This document shows, piece by piece, positions 27,667 to 36,249 of a stretch of 64,000 nucleotides of DNA. Below the pieces are notes generated by a model. That model saw only the letters and a list, made by a program, of their open reading frames with translations, made no database searches and had not been told where the DNA came from. Position numbers and translations under genes: made by a program. The DNA lies in assembly GCF_004151485.1 (NCBI RefSeq), contig NZ_SBFF01000001.1:1-64000 (forward strand), given 5' to 3'. The stretch's first letter is position 1. Every line of letters starts with the position of its first letter. The DNA is from Sphingosinicella sp. CPCC 101087. GTDB lineage: Bacteria; Pseudomonadota; Alphaproteobacteria; Sphingomonadales; Sphingomonadaceae.

Positions 27667-28209
27667 TCAGGCCGCAGGCTTCAGGACCTCTTCACCGGCC
27701 GTCCAGTTGCACGGGCACAGCTCGTCGGTCTGCAGCGCGTCGAGAACGCGAAGCGTCTCCTGCGGGTTGCGGCCGACATTGAGGCCGTTCACCGTGACGT
27801 GCTGAATGACGTTGTCGGGATCGATGATGAAGGTGGCACGATAGGCGACCCCTTCCTCACGATCCAGGATCCCGAGCGCGGAGGCGAGATCCTTCTTGTT
27901 GTCCGCGATCCACGGGAAGTCCGCATTGGCGAGCTGCTCGTCCGAGCGGCGCCAAGCGAAGTGGACATGAGCGGTGTCGGTCGAGGCGCCGATCAGGACG
28001 GCGTCGCGATCCGCAAAATCCTGCTTCAGCTCGCCATAGCCCACGATTTCGGTCGGGCAGACGAAGGTGAAATCCTTGGGCCAGTAGAAGAGGATCTTCC
28101 ACTTGCCGTTGGTCTCGGCAAGATCGATCGTCTCGCCAGCCGGAAGGGCGGACGTGCCCTGCTGAACCGGAAGCGTGAGATCGGGAAGCTTGTCGCCAAC
28201 GGTAAGCAT
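27667..28209 (-). CDS. ahpC: Peroxiredoxin AhpC
   Basis: Reduces hydrogen peroxide and organic hydroperoxides. 180 residues of the 2-Cys type: peroxidatic Cys51 in DFTFVCPTE and resolving Cys in DELCPCNW near the C-terminus. The HFAWRR and ADNKKDLA segments match the AhpE/AhpC-like group that pairs with AhpD. GGAG lies before the ATG at 28209. It is divergent from oxyR with 253 bases between, so OxyR control is expected. A terminator follows. Confidence 0.95.
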   Translation of the reverse strand: MLTVGDKLPDLTLPVQQGTSALPAGETIDLAETNGKWKILFYWPKDFTFVCPTEIVGYGELKQDFADRDAVLIGASTDTAHVHFAWRRSDEQLANADFPWIADNKKDLASALGILDREEGVAYRATFIIDPDNVIQHVTVNGLNVGRNPQETLRVLDALQTDELCPCNWTAGEEVLKPAA

Positions 28210-28462
28210 GCAGCTTTTCTCCTGTTTTCTTGATTGATGACGCGCGGTCTGTCGTCGAGGCCGCCATATAGGGGCTGGATTCGATCGTGCCAATTGATTA
28301 GATCGCTGGTATTGATCGATTGAGGCGATGAGCTCATGTCGAGCCAGCCGCCGGGAAGGCCGCGATGTCGACTTGCCTGTCCGTGCCCGAGCCGCTCATG
28401 GTCGAAGAAGGTTTCCGGCTGCTTCCCCGGCAACCGAGCGAGCCTTCGGGAAGGCGGCCGCT

Positions 28463-29362
28463 ATGAGCTCGTACCTGCCCACGCTCAAGCAGCTCCAATA
28501 TCTGGTCGCGCTCAAGAATCATGGCCATTTCGGTCGCGCCGCCGAAGCCTGCTTCGTCACCCAGTCGACCTTGTCGGCGGGCATCAAGGAGCTGGAATCG
28601 CTGATCGGCGTCACGCTGGTGGAACGCACCCGGAGGGTGGTCCGCTTCACGCCGCTGGGGTTGCGCGTCGCGGAAAAGGCGCAGCGCATCCTGCGCGAGA
28701 CCGAGGATCTCGCCGACATGGTGCGGGCATCGGGCAAGCCACTGGCGGGCGAGCTCAGGATGGGCGTGATTCCGACCATTGCGCCATTCCTGCTGCCCAC
28801 GCTGCTGCCCAAGCTGCGGAGCGAATGGCCCGATCTCAAGCTCTACCTCCGCGAGGAGACCAGCCAGTCGGCCTGCGATTCGCTGCGCCGGGGCCAACTC
28901 GACTGCGTTCTGCTCGCCCTTCCTTATGCCTGCGGCGACGTCGAAACGGCCGAGCTGTTCGAGGACCGGCTAATGGTCGCCTTCCCTTCCGGAATGGCCG
29001 ACGGGCTGCCCTCCGCCGTGCCGCCCGGATCGATCGACGAGGACAAGCTGCTTCTGCTCGAGGACGGCCACTGCCTCAAGGACCATGTCCTGTCCGCCTG
29101 CAACCGGCCCGAGCTCAGGGCGCAGGCTTCGATCCTGGGCACGTCGCTGCACACCATGGTGCAGATGGTCGACAACGGCCTCGGTCTCACGATCATTCCC
29201 CAAATGGCGGTGGACGCCGGCATCCTCGAGGGCACCAGCGTCGAAGCCCGGCCGCTCGACGCGGATCACCCGACGCGGCTCATCGCCTTGGTGTGGCGCC
29301 GGGGCAGCCCGCGCGAGAAGGAATTCCGGCTGCTCGCCGACGCGCTCAAGGCTGCGGCCTGA
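28463..29362 (+). CDS. oxyR: Hydrogen-peroxide-sensing LysR regulator OxyR
   Basis: 299 residues. HTH at about 5-62 (LKQLQYLVALKNHGHFGRAAEACFVTQ...). The redox centre is preserved: Cys204 and Cys213 in DGHCLKDHVLSAC, nine residues apart as in E. coli OxyR. It is divergent from ahpC and likely controls it and itself through the 28210-28462 region. The AT-richer part around 28285-28325 is the probable operator, but no clean OxyR repeat is readable. ATG at 28463 chosen since the frame further upstream is Arg-rich. Confidence 0.95.
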   Translation: MSSYLPTLKQLQYLVALKNHGHFGRAAEACFVTQSTLSAGIKELESLIGVTLVERTRRVVRFTPLGLRVAEKAQRILRETEDLADMVRASGKPLAGELRMGVIPTIAPFLLPTLLPKLRSEWPDLKLYLREETSQSACDSLRRGQLDCVLLALPYACGDVETAELFEDRLMVAFPSGMADGLPSAVPPGSIDEDKLLLLEDGHCLKDHVLSACNRPELRAQASILGTSLHTMVQMVDNGLGLTIIPQMAVDAGILEGTSVEARPLDADHPTRLIALVWRRGSPREKEFRLLADALKAAA

Positions 29363-29365
29363 GAC

Positions 29366-29764
29366 TTACCGCCACCGACCGGTACCGTCGGCCAGCACAT
29401 CCTTTCGCCAGAACGGGGCGCGCGTGCGTATCTGCGCGACCAGCCAGGCGCAGGCGGCCAGAGCCTGATCGACGTCCGGCGCGGCGACCCCGACGAACAG
29501 GGCGCGTTCGCCCGGCGCGATCCGGCCGTGCCGGTGAATGAGGATGATAGCCGCGAGCGACCAGCGCGCCTCGGCTTCCTCGGCGATGGCCTGCAGCTCG
29601 GACCGGGCGAGGCCGGCATGATGATCGACCCAGACATGCTCAACGTCCTCGTCGGTCTCGATCTGCCCGGCGAAGCCGGTCACCGCCGTCTTCTTGAGCT
29701 CGCCCAGCCGGGCGAGCTGGCGGCCGGGATCGAAGTCGCCGGCCTGTACCCTGATGTCGATCAT
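29366..29764 (-). CDS. moaE: Molybdopterin synthase catalytic subunit MoaE
   Basis: Converts precursor Z (cPMP) to molybdopterin together with MoaD. 132 residues with the family pattern GAFAGQ-like VTGFAGQIE, VDHHAGLARSEL, IIHRHGRIAPGE and the lysine-bearing FWRKDV segment near the C-terminus. It lies 13 bases downstream of moaD, and moaD follows pgsA by 7 bases, so pgsA-moaD-moaE form an operon. This pgsA-moaDE order is common in alphaproteobacteria. Confidence 0.95.
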   Translation of the reverse strand: MIDIRVQAGDFDPGRQLARLGELKKTAVTGFAGQIETDEDVEHVWVDHHAGLARSELQAIAEEAEARWSLAAIILIHRHGRIAPGERALFVGVAAPDVDQALAACAWLVAQIRTRAPFWRKDVLADGTGRWR

Positions 29765-29777
29765 GGCGCCCTGACCC

Positions 29778-30038
29778 TTACAACACGCCTACCGGCGGAA
29801 ACAGGGCCACCTCGACCGCCCCGAACAGGCTATCGCCGCGCTCGGCCCATTCTCCGGCGATCGCGGCCCGAAAGTCCTCGCTTCGGGCGAGCGCAGACGC
29901 GTGCGGCTCGCCCCGGTCGCGCAGCCAGGCCAGGAGATCCTCGACCGTCAGCACATGGCTTGGAAGGTCGACATGCTCGCGGTCGCGCCCGATATCGTCC
30001 CGGAACCGGCCGTAATAAAGGATCTCCAGCGCCGCCAT
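29778..30038 (-). CDS. moaD: Molybdopterin synthase sulfur carrier subunit MoaD, C-terminus atypical
   Basis: Ubiquitin-fold sulfur carrier, 86 residues, with the family ending ALFPPV in VALFPPVGVL. Functional MoaD normally ends in Gly-Gly, which is thiocarboxylated by MoeB. Here the protein ends Gly-Val-Leu, and no reading-frame change in the short spacer restores Gly-Gly. The rest (EILYYGRFRDDIG, LLAWLRDRG) is typical. It sits between pgsA and moaE. Confidence 0.9.
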   Translation of the reverse strand: MAALEILYYGRFRDDIGRDREHVDLPSHVLTVEDLLAWLRDRGEPHASALARSEDFRAAIAGEWAERGDSLFGAVEVALFPPVGVL

Positions 30039-30045
30039 TAAGCCC

Positions 30046-30612
30046 TCAATCCATGTGCCTCAGGCCGACGCGCAGATAGTCCCAGCCGGTGAGCAGGGTC
30101 AGCGCCGCCGCCGCCCAAAGGCAGACGACCCCGAACAGATAGACCCATGACCAGCTCGGCAACGCGCCGGCGAGGATCAGCGCGCCGAGCGACACGAGCT
30201 GCAAGGTCGTCTTCCATTTGGCCAACTGGCTGACCGGAACCGAGATGCGCAGGCCGGCGAGGAATTCGCGAAGGCCCGACACGATGATCTCGCGAAGCAG
30301 GATGACCAAGGCCGGGATGAGATGCCAGTCGGCAATGATGGGAGTCCCGTCGGAACCGGGACGGGCGGCCAGCATCACGATCACCGCCGCCACCATGATC
30401 TTGTCTGCGATCGGATCGAGGAAGACGCCCAGCCTCGACACCGTTCCTTGAGCGCGGGCGAGATAGCCATCGAAATAATCGGTGATTCCCACGAGGCAGT
30501 AGAGGACGAAGGTGACCGCATAGTCGTACCATCCCGGCTTCCACAGCAGGAAGACGAGGATCGGCACCGCCAGGATCCGCGACAGGGTCAGCAGGTTCGG
30601 CAGGGTCAGCAT
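30046..30612 (-). CDS. pgsA: CDP-diacylglycerol-glycerol-3-phosphate 3-phosphatidyltransferase
   Basis: Commits CDP-diacylglycerol to phosphatidylglycerol synthesis in the inner membrane. 188 residues with the CDP-alcohol phosphotransferase motif DYFDGYLARAQGTVSRLG-x-FLDPIADK, which carries the metal-binding aspartates Asp45, Asp48, Asp66 and Asp70. There are about five or six membrane segments. MLTLPNLLTLSRI is the usual PgsA start. It heads the moaDE operon. Confidence 0.95.
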   Translation of the reverse strand: MLTLPNLLTLSRILAVPILVFLLWKPGWYDYAVTFVLYCLVGITDYFDGYLARAQGTVSRLGVFLDPIADKIMVAAVIVMLAARPGSDGTPIIADWHLIPALVILLREIIVSGLREFLAGLRISVPVSQLAKWKTTLQLVSLGALILAGALPSWSWVYLFGVVCLWAAAALTLLTGWDYLRVGLRHMD

Positions 30613-30879
30613 CGGCGTCCGCCCTTACCCTGCCCCGCCGCCAAGGCCAATGGCCGGCTGCGACCAGGTCCCCGAGGAACAGGTTGCCCCCGTTATGCCG
30701 GCCTGCGTAGGACGCAGGCAGGCGTGTGACCGGTCCGCGACAATTTCGCGACCGGCTGCCCGGCGAACCGATGACAGGACGTTTCATGCGCTCGCAGCGA
30801 CCGTTCGCCCGGCGCACGTCGGGCTTGTGCGGCTCTGCTCGGTCGGCCAAACAGTCGTCCGAACTCTCACGGAGACACC

Positions 30880-32445
30880 ATGCGCCGCCTCCTCACCTTT
30901 GCCCTTCTCGCCGCCAGTGCCCTCAGCGCCGCACCAGCCGCCCGCCCGATCCAGTTCGCCGAGCAGGCACCCGCAGGCGGTGCCCTCGTCCTTCCGCTCG
31001 GCAGCGCCGACGAACTGGCGACGAGGGGCACGATGCTGGACGGCGCGACCCGCGAGGCCGTCAGCCGGGCGCTCGCCTCTGCCGACTTCCGCTATCGTGC
31101 CGGCGACACGCTGGCGCTGCGCGGGCTTGGACCGTGGACCCAGATCCTGATCCTCGGCACGACCGGCGAAGGCGACCAGGCGGTACGGCTCCAGACGCTC
31201 GGCGGCACCGCAGCGCAGGAGACGGCACGCGAGAACGGGCCGGTGGCGATCGCCGCGACCGGCCTCGGCACCGGCGCCGCCGCCGCGGCGCAGATCGGCG
31301 TCGGCGCCCGCCTCGGCGGCTATCGCTTCGATCGATATCGCAGCGCGGATCCGGAACATCCGCGGCGTCCCGGCGAGGACGCGCCGCTGACCATCCTCAC
31401 CGACGATGCCGCGGCGGCCCGCGCGGCGTGGCAACGCGACGGCGAGGCGATGGCCGAAGCGGTATATTTCGCGCGCGACCTGATCACCGAACCCGCCAAC
31501 ATCATCTATCCCGAATCGTTCGTCGAGCGGACCCGAGAAGCGTTCCGGGGGATCGACGGCGTGCGAATCGAGGCGCTCGACGTGCCGGCGATGGAGCAGC
31601 TCGGCATGAACGCCATATTGAGCGTCGGCCGCGGATCGGCGCGCCCGCCGCGAATGCTGATCGTCGAATATCGCGGCCCCGGCTCGCAAGATGCGCCGGT
31701 CGTGCTCGCCGGCAAGGGCATCACCTTCGACTCCGGCGGCATCTCGCTGAAGCCCGGCAGCGGAATGTGGGCGATGAAGGGGGACATGGGCGGCGCCGCC
31801 GCCGCGGTTGCGACGGTGCTCAGCCTGGCGAAGTCGCGCGCGCCGGTCCACGCCGTGGCGATCGCCGCCCTGGCCGAGAACATGCCCAGCGGCACCGCGA
31901 GCCGCCCCGGGGACGTGGTCCGGGCGATGAACGGGCGAACGATCGAGATACTCAACACCGACGCCGAAGGGCGGCTGGTGCTCGCCGACGCGGTCGCGCT
32001 CGCCGAACAGCGCTTCCGGCCGGCGGCGATCGTCGACATCGCCACGCTGACCGGAGCCGTCAGCACGGCGCTGGGCGACGAATATGCCGGACTGTTCAGC
32101 CGCAGCGATGCGCTCGCAGACCAGCTCCTCTCCGCCGGCCGCGCCGCCGGCGAGGAATTGTGGCGGCTACCGCTCCACAAGAATTATGCCGAGGACATGC
32201 AGTCGGACATTGCCGACATCAAGAACGTCGTCGAAGGCGGCGGTCCAGGCGCGGGCCTCGGCGCCCACTTCATCGGCTCCTTCATCGCCGACACCCCCTG
32301 GGCGCATCTCGATATTGCCGGCGTGGATGTGAGAAGCAGCGCGACGCCTACCGTTCCCGAAGGCATGGCCGGTTTCGGCATACGCCTGCTCGATCGCTTC
32401 ATACGAGATTTCCGCCCCGTCGCCGACACCAGCAGGCGCGACTGA
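30880..32445 (+). CDS. Leucyl aminopeptidase family protein (M17), exported
   Basis: Two-metal aminopeptidase of 521 residues. The catalytic domain carries VVLAGKGITFDSGGISLKPG (metal Lys and Asp), MKGDMGGAAA, and the M17 signature NTDAEGRL. Arg in the same loop is the catalytic Arg. The N-terminal domain is shorter than in cytosolic PepA, and it starts with a signal peptide (MRRLLTFALLAASALSAAPA), so it is probably periplasmic. GGAG precedes the ATG. It is followed 31 bases later by an LplT-like transporter gene, with no obvious functional link. Confidence 0.93.
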   Translation: MRRLLTFALLAASALSAAPAARPIQFAEQAPAGGALVLPLGSADELATRGTMLDGATREAVSRALASADFRYRAGDTLALRGLGPWTQILILGTTGEGDQAVRLQTLGGTAAQETARENGPVAIAATGLGTGAAAAAQIGVGARLGGYRFDRYRSADPEHPRRPGEDAPLTILTDDAAAARAAWQRDGEAMAEAVYFARDLITEPANIIYPESFVERTREAFRGIDGVRIEALDVPAMEQLGMNAILSVGRGSARPPRMLIVEYRGPGSQDAPVVLAGKGITFDSGGISLKPGSGMWAMKGDMGGAAAAVATVLSLAKSRAPVHAVAIAALAENMPSGTASRPGDVVRAMNGRTIEILNTDAEGRLVLADAVALAEQRFRPAAIVDIATLTGAVSTALGDEYAGLFSRSDALADQLLSAGRAAGEELWRLPLHKNYAEDMQSDIADIKNVVEGGGPGAGLGAHFIGSFIADTPWAHLDIAGVDVRSSATPTVPEGMAGFGIRLLDRFIRDFRPVADTSRRD

Positions 32446-32476
32446 TCCGCGTGACGAAACGCTCCAAGCGCCTCGC

Positions 32477-33814
32477 ATGACCCCGTCGCTTTACCTGCTC
32501 GGCCGGCGCCGCTTCCTGCCGCTCTTTGCCACGCAGCTGCTCGGCGCGTTCAACGACAATCTGTTCAAGAACGCGATGGTCCTGTTCGTCGTCTACCAGG
32601 TCTATAATGACGAGCAGTCGGAGACGTGGTTCAGCGCGATCGCGACCGGCGTGTTCATCCTGCCCTTCTTCCTCCTTTCGGCGCTCTCGGGGCAGCTCGC
32701 CGACGCCCGCGACAAGGCGAAGATCATCCGCCTGGTGAAGCTCGCGGAGATAGCGATCATGGTCGTGGGCGCCGCCGGCCTGTTTCTCGCGTGGATGGGC
32801 CTCGCCACGAGCACGGTCGCCATCCCGATGATGCTCCTCGCCTTGTTCGCGATGGGGGTGCATTCGACCTTCTTCGGCCCCATCAAATATGCGATCCTGC
32901 CCCAGCATCTGCGCCCCAACGAGGTGCTTGGGGGCACCGGCCTGGTCGAGGCGGGCACCTATATCGCCATCCTCGGCGGCACCATTCTTGCGGGCGTCAT
33001 ACCCGTCGAAGCTTCCGCAATCGCCGTCATCCTGGTCGCGCTGGTCGGCTACCTTTCCGGCCGCCAGGTGCCGCCGGCGCCGGCACTCGAGGAAGGCCAC
33101 AAGATCGACCTCAACATCATCCGGTCCTCGATCCGCCTAGTCGGCGCGACGATGCACATTCCGCGCCTGTTCCTGGCGATCGTGGCGATCAGCTTCTTCT
33201 GGACGATCGGAGCGGTACTGTTCATCCAGTTCCCACCCCTGGTGAAGAACGTGCTGACCTCCGACCGCGCCGTCGCCAGCCTCTTCCTCGCCATCTTCTC
33301 GGTCGGCGTCGCGATCGGATCGGTAGCCATCAACCGGCTTCTCAAGGGCCAGGTCTCGGCGCGCTACGCCGCGCCCTCGGTGATCATGATGGGGCTGTTC
33401 GTCGTCGCCTTCCACTTCAGCGCGGCAAGCTGGGTCGGCGCGCCGGGCGACGAGCTCTACGACATCGGCGCCTTCCTCGATCATCCCGGAGTGCTGCCCC
33501 TGGTCGGTGCGCTGCTCGGAATCGCTGTGGCCGGGGGCATGTTCGTCGTGCCCCTCTACGCCTTCCTCACCACCACGGTGCGCAAGTCGGAGGCTGCGCG
33601 CACCGTGGCCGCGAACAATATCGTCAATTCGGGCGCGATGGTCGGCGGATCGCTGATCGCGATCGCCTTGTCGCTCGCCGGTGTGGCGACGGCGGACCAA
33701 CTGCTGCTGGCGGCCGCCATGTGCCTCGTCTCGGCCTGGCTAGCCTGGCGCCTGCACAAGGCCTGCGTCGACAATGACTGCGCCGACACCGAAGGCTTGC
33801 CGCCGACGGTCTGA
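32477..33814 (+). CDS. MFS transporter, LplT (lysophospholipid transporter)-like
   Basis: 445 residues with 12 membrane segments. The N-terminal FLPLFATQLLGAFNDNLFKNA is the hallmark of the LplT group that flips lysophospholipids across the inner membrane for re-acylation. In many bacteria LplT is fused or adjacent to an acyltransferase/acyl-ACP synthetase (Aas). No such gene is seen here, and the protein stops after the transporter core. It could be a partner of an enzyme encoded elsewhere. Confidence 0.87.
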   Translation: MTPSLYLLGRRRFLPLFATQLLGAFNDNLFKNAMVLFVVYQVYNDEQSETWFSAIATGVFILPFFLLSALSGQLADARDKAKIIRLVKLAEIAIMVVGAAGLFLAWMGLATSTVAIPMMLLALFAMGVHSTFFGPIKYAILPQHLRPNEVLGGTGLVEAGTYIAILGGTILAGVIPVEASAIAVILVALVGYLSGRQVPPAPALEEGHKIDLNIIRSSIRLVGATMHIPRLFLAIVAISFFWTIGAVLFIQFPPLVKNVLTSDRAVASLFLAIFSVGVAIGSVAINRLLKGQVSARYAAPSVIMMGLFVVAFHFSAASWVGAPGDELYDIGAFLDHPGVLPLVGALLGIAVAGGMFVVPLYAFLTTTVRKSEAARTVAANNIVNSGAMVGGSLIAIALSLAGVATADQLLLAAAMCLVSAWLAWRLHKACVDNDCADTEGLPPTV

Positions 33815-34281
33815 GGCTCTCCGGCGGCGCCTGGATTCGACGGACCCCTCGACGAGGCCGCCGTTCGCATGACGCCGTGCGGCTCCGGCGCCCCTGCGAA
33901 TTTGACGAAATTGACAGTCGCCATGCGCGCGCTCGTATCGCGCGCGCGTACGCACGCACGCCCCGGCGCGACGGCCCGAACGGCGCCGCGTCGGCCGCAT
34001 GACGGGCCGGTCGTCGGACGAGTGCGCGAACGCACCATCATGCTTCGCACCTCACGATTTCAAAGAGCGCCGAGCTTCCGCGTCCGGAAAGCGTCCGGTC
34101 GGCTCCAGTACCCCGCCTCGTACAAAATGTCAAGAACAAATGGAGAACTGCAGTTCGCAGTAACTCACACAGAGAATGAAGCACGGGTCCCAAATATCGG
34201 AATGATCGCCGAATAATTCATAGATCGGCAATTGGACGTGCAGGCCGCGCCCGCATGCTCACAGCGGGCGTTGCGGCCGAT
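33815..34281. other. Long intergenic stretch, AT-rich in its right half, no gene seen
   Basis: Positions 33925-33945 form a hairpin of alternating G and C (GCGCGCG / CGCGCGC). The right half, about 34110-34250, is clearly less GC-rich than the neighbourhood and contains the perfect 12-bp palindrome GAACTGCAGTTC (34145-34156). I see no convincing open frame. Confidence 0.5.
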
Positions 34282-34437
34282 TCAGCCGATCAGGGTTCCG
34301 AAAAAGATCAGGCCGCCGATCCAACCGGTGGCGACGAGCCGGAGGTCGTCCAGCCAGCTTTCCCGGTCTCCGGCGGAGCGGCCGCGCGCGGAGGCAGGCA
34401 GCGTAGCCGAAGCCGACTTCTTGACCATGTCCAGCAT
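34282..34437 (-). CDS. Small hypothetical membrane protein
   Basis: About 51 residues ending in a hydrophobic segment (LRLVATGWIGGLIFFGTLIG) after a polar, partly basic N-terminus (MVKKSASATL...WLDD). It resembles short single-span proteins often seen in sphingomonads, but I cannot name a family. Start is uncertain: ATG at 34437, or further upstream at 34512. No strong ribosome-binding site. Confidence 0.4.
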   Translation of the reverse strand: MLDMVKKSASATLPASARGRSAGDRESWLDDLRLVATGWIGGLIFFGTLIG

Positions 34438-34682
34438 GGTGGCCCCCGATCCGGGGAAACAGGGTTCGGCACGGCGCACGATCAAAGGCGACAGGCGGTT
34501 CATGCCCGTCATTAAGATTTCATTTACCAGAAAGTTGCAAGGGCCCCACCCCGCTCCGCCGTCCGCCGTGCCGTGGCGGGACAGGTCCTGTCCCTTCGCT
34601 CATCCAGGCGCATCGGCTCGCAACCGTTCGCCGCCGGTCCGTTTCGCCCGCAAGGGCCAGCCGGCGCGATACCGGTCGAGTC

Positions 34683-34700
34683 CGGCCCCCTAGGGGGCCG
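34683..34700. repeat. Perfect 18-bp palindrome over stop codon
   Basis: CGGCCCCCTAGGGGGCCG is a perfect palindrome with the hydrolase stop codon TAG in its centre on the minus strand. It could act as a transcript-end hairpin, although there is no T run. Confidence 0.55.
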
Positions 34701-36108
34701 TCGGCACAGGAAGCGAAAGCTCGGTCACGGCCACCCGGCGGCCGGAGAAAAAGTCGACGAGCAAAGGTGCCACGTCCGGATGCGCCTCGAACAGATCGTG
34801 GCCGCCGTTGCGGACGACGATCCGGTGCCGATTGCGAAGCCCGGCGGCGGCGATCTCCTGCTCCTCCAGCGGCGTGCGCACATCGAGCTCACCAGCCAGC
34901 CAAAGGACCGGATGCCCTGCCCCGACCTCGCGGCGGAACGCTTCGCCCAGCTCCAAGCCCGGCACCGCGCCTCGCAGCTGCGGCATGGGAAAGTTGAGCG
35001 CCGTGCCGGAGATGGAGCGGGGCGCCTGCCGGAGCACCTCGGCCAGCCGCGCCTCGCCGATCCCGGAGGCGACGTCCATCAACTCGGGCATTCCGGACAG
35101 GGTCAGCGGCCGGCGGTAGAAGAATTGCGCCAGTAGCGGCGCGAGCGGTTCGGTCCGGCCGACCTCCAGCGCGGAATAGAGCCTCGCCAATTCGGCCAAA
35201 CCGCTTGGATTCTTTGCGAGAAATCCCGCCATCATCCGGAGCGTGAAGGAGTCGGCTCGAACAGCGATCTCCCTGCCCTGGCTGCTGAGCGCGACGGACT
35301 GCGGCTCCGTATCGAAGCGGGCATGAACGCGGCGCATCAGGGCCGGAAGATCGGAGCCGAGGGCGGCGCCGATCCTCGCGAACGCGGCATCGGCATGGGC
35401 CGGCAGCTTGACCGTCTGGTGCATCCCCTCGATCGAGGCCAAAGCGACGCGGCCGATCGAGCCCGGGTGGCGACGCATCGCTGCCAGAGCGAGATGGGTG
35501 CCGTAGGAGATCCCCCAGAGGTCGATTCGCTCGGCTCCCAGCGCCCGACGCAGATCCTCGAGATCGTCGGCGCTCTGCTCGGTCGTATAGCGTTCGATCG
35601 CGACGCCGGCCGCACGCCAGCGCCCGACACAGGCGACGAATGTGTCGCGATAGTAAGCGGCCAGAGTCTGCTCGTTCAGGATTCGCTCGGGATCGAGGGC
35701 CTGCTCGGCCGTGCAGGGCGGCACATGGTTGGACAAGCCGACGCCGCGTTGGTCGAGGGCGATGACATCGGCGACCTGCCGAAGCGCGAGGAAGATCGGC
35801 TGCCTCGGCCCGCGTGCGGTGTCGACTCCCGATCCGCCCGGCCCGCCGGCGAGATAGACGATCGGAGCGCCTGGATTCGGATTGGTCGAGCGGAAGCGCA
35901 CGAAACCGATTTCGATCGGGCGGGAGGCTGCGTCATTGCGATCCTCGGGCACCGAGAATGTGCCGCGCTCGGCCGCCATCTCGGCGCCGTCGGCAAGCCG
36001 GAAGGCATAGGGTTCGAGACGCAGTTCCGGAGCCGGCGCCTGCGCCGCGGCCGATGCGCCCGATGCGGCAAGCATGAGCGGGGCGAGCACTCCGATCCGC
36101 CATGTCAT
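34690..36108 (-). CDS. Secreted alpha/beta hydrolase, proline-iminopeptidase/tripeptidyl-aminopeptidase-like
   Basis: 472 residues with a signal peptide (MTWRIGVLAPLMLAASGASAAAQA). APIVYLAGGPGGSG is the oxyanion-hole loop of this family, DQRGVG precedes the nucleophile, the elbow is LWGISYGTH (Ser), AGELDVRTP supplies the Asp and GGHDLF the His. It matches the S33-like group of exported peptidases/esterases. ATG 36108 has GGAGGG upstream; an earlier ATG at 36132 is possible. It is divergent from a membrane LytTR regulator with paired repeats between them. Confidence 0.88.
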   Translation of the reverse strand: MTWRIGVLAPLMLAASGASAAAQAPAPELRLEPYAFRLADGAEMAAERGTFSVPEDRNDAASRPIEIGFVRFRSTNPNPGAPIVYLAGGPGGSGVDTARGPRQPIFLALRQVADVIALDQRGVGLSNHVPPCTAEQALDPERILNEQTLAAYYRDTFVACVGRWRAAGVAIERYTTEQSADDLEDLRRALGAERIDLWGISYGTHLALAAMRRHPGSIGRVALASIEGMHQTVKLPAHADAAFARIGAALGSDLPALMRRVHARFDTEPQSVALSSQGREIAVRADSFTLRMMAGFLAKNPSGLAELARLYSALEVGRTEPLAPLLAQFFYRRPLTLSGMPELMDVASGIGEARLAEVLRQAPRSISGTALNFPMPQLRGAVPGLELGEAFRREVGAGHPVLWLAGELDVRTPLEEQEIAAAGLRNRHRIVVRNGGHDLFEAHPDVAPLLVDFFSGRRVAVTELSLPVPTAP

Positions 36109-36176
36109 CGTCAATCCAGCCCTCCTCGTCATCTCTGGCTGCGACGTGCATCGCGACGGCGGAAGGCGTCCAGACG

Positions 36177-36211
36177 GCGTCGGTGAACGACGGCGCGCGT
36201 CGGTAAACGAC
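36177..36211. promoter_or_regulatory. Paired direct repeats, likely LytTR binding site
   Basis: GCGTCGGTGAACGAC (36177-36191) and GCGTCGGTAAACGAC (36197-36211) are direct repeats with one mismatch and a 20-base period. LytTR proteins bind such same-face direct repeats. They lie between the divergent hydrolase and LytTR genes, 38 bases before the LytTR start. Confidence 0.7.
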
Positions 36212-36249
36212 AACGACAGGGCCGAGCCGGGGAATTATAGTCGCAAGCC

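Noticed and set aside
28285-28325. Possible OxyR box in the ahpC-oxyR gap
   Set aside because: The AT-rich ATTGATTAGATCG and ATTGATCGATTG elements are suggestive, but they do not make a clear spaced OxyR repeat by eye.
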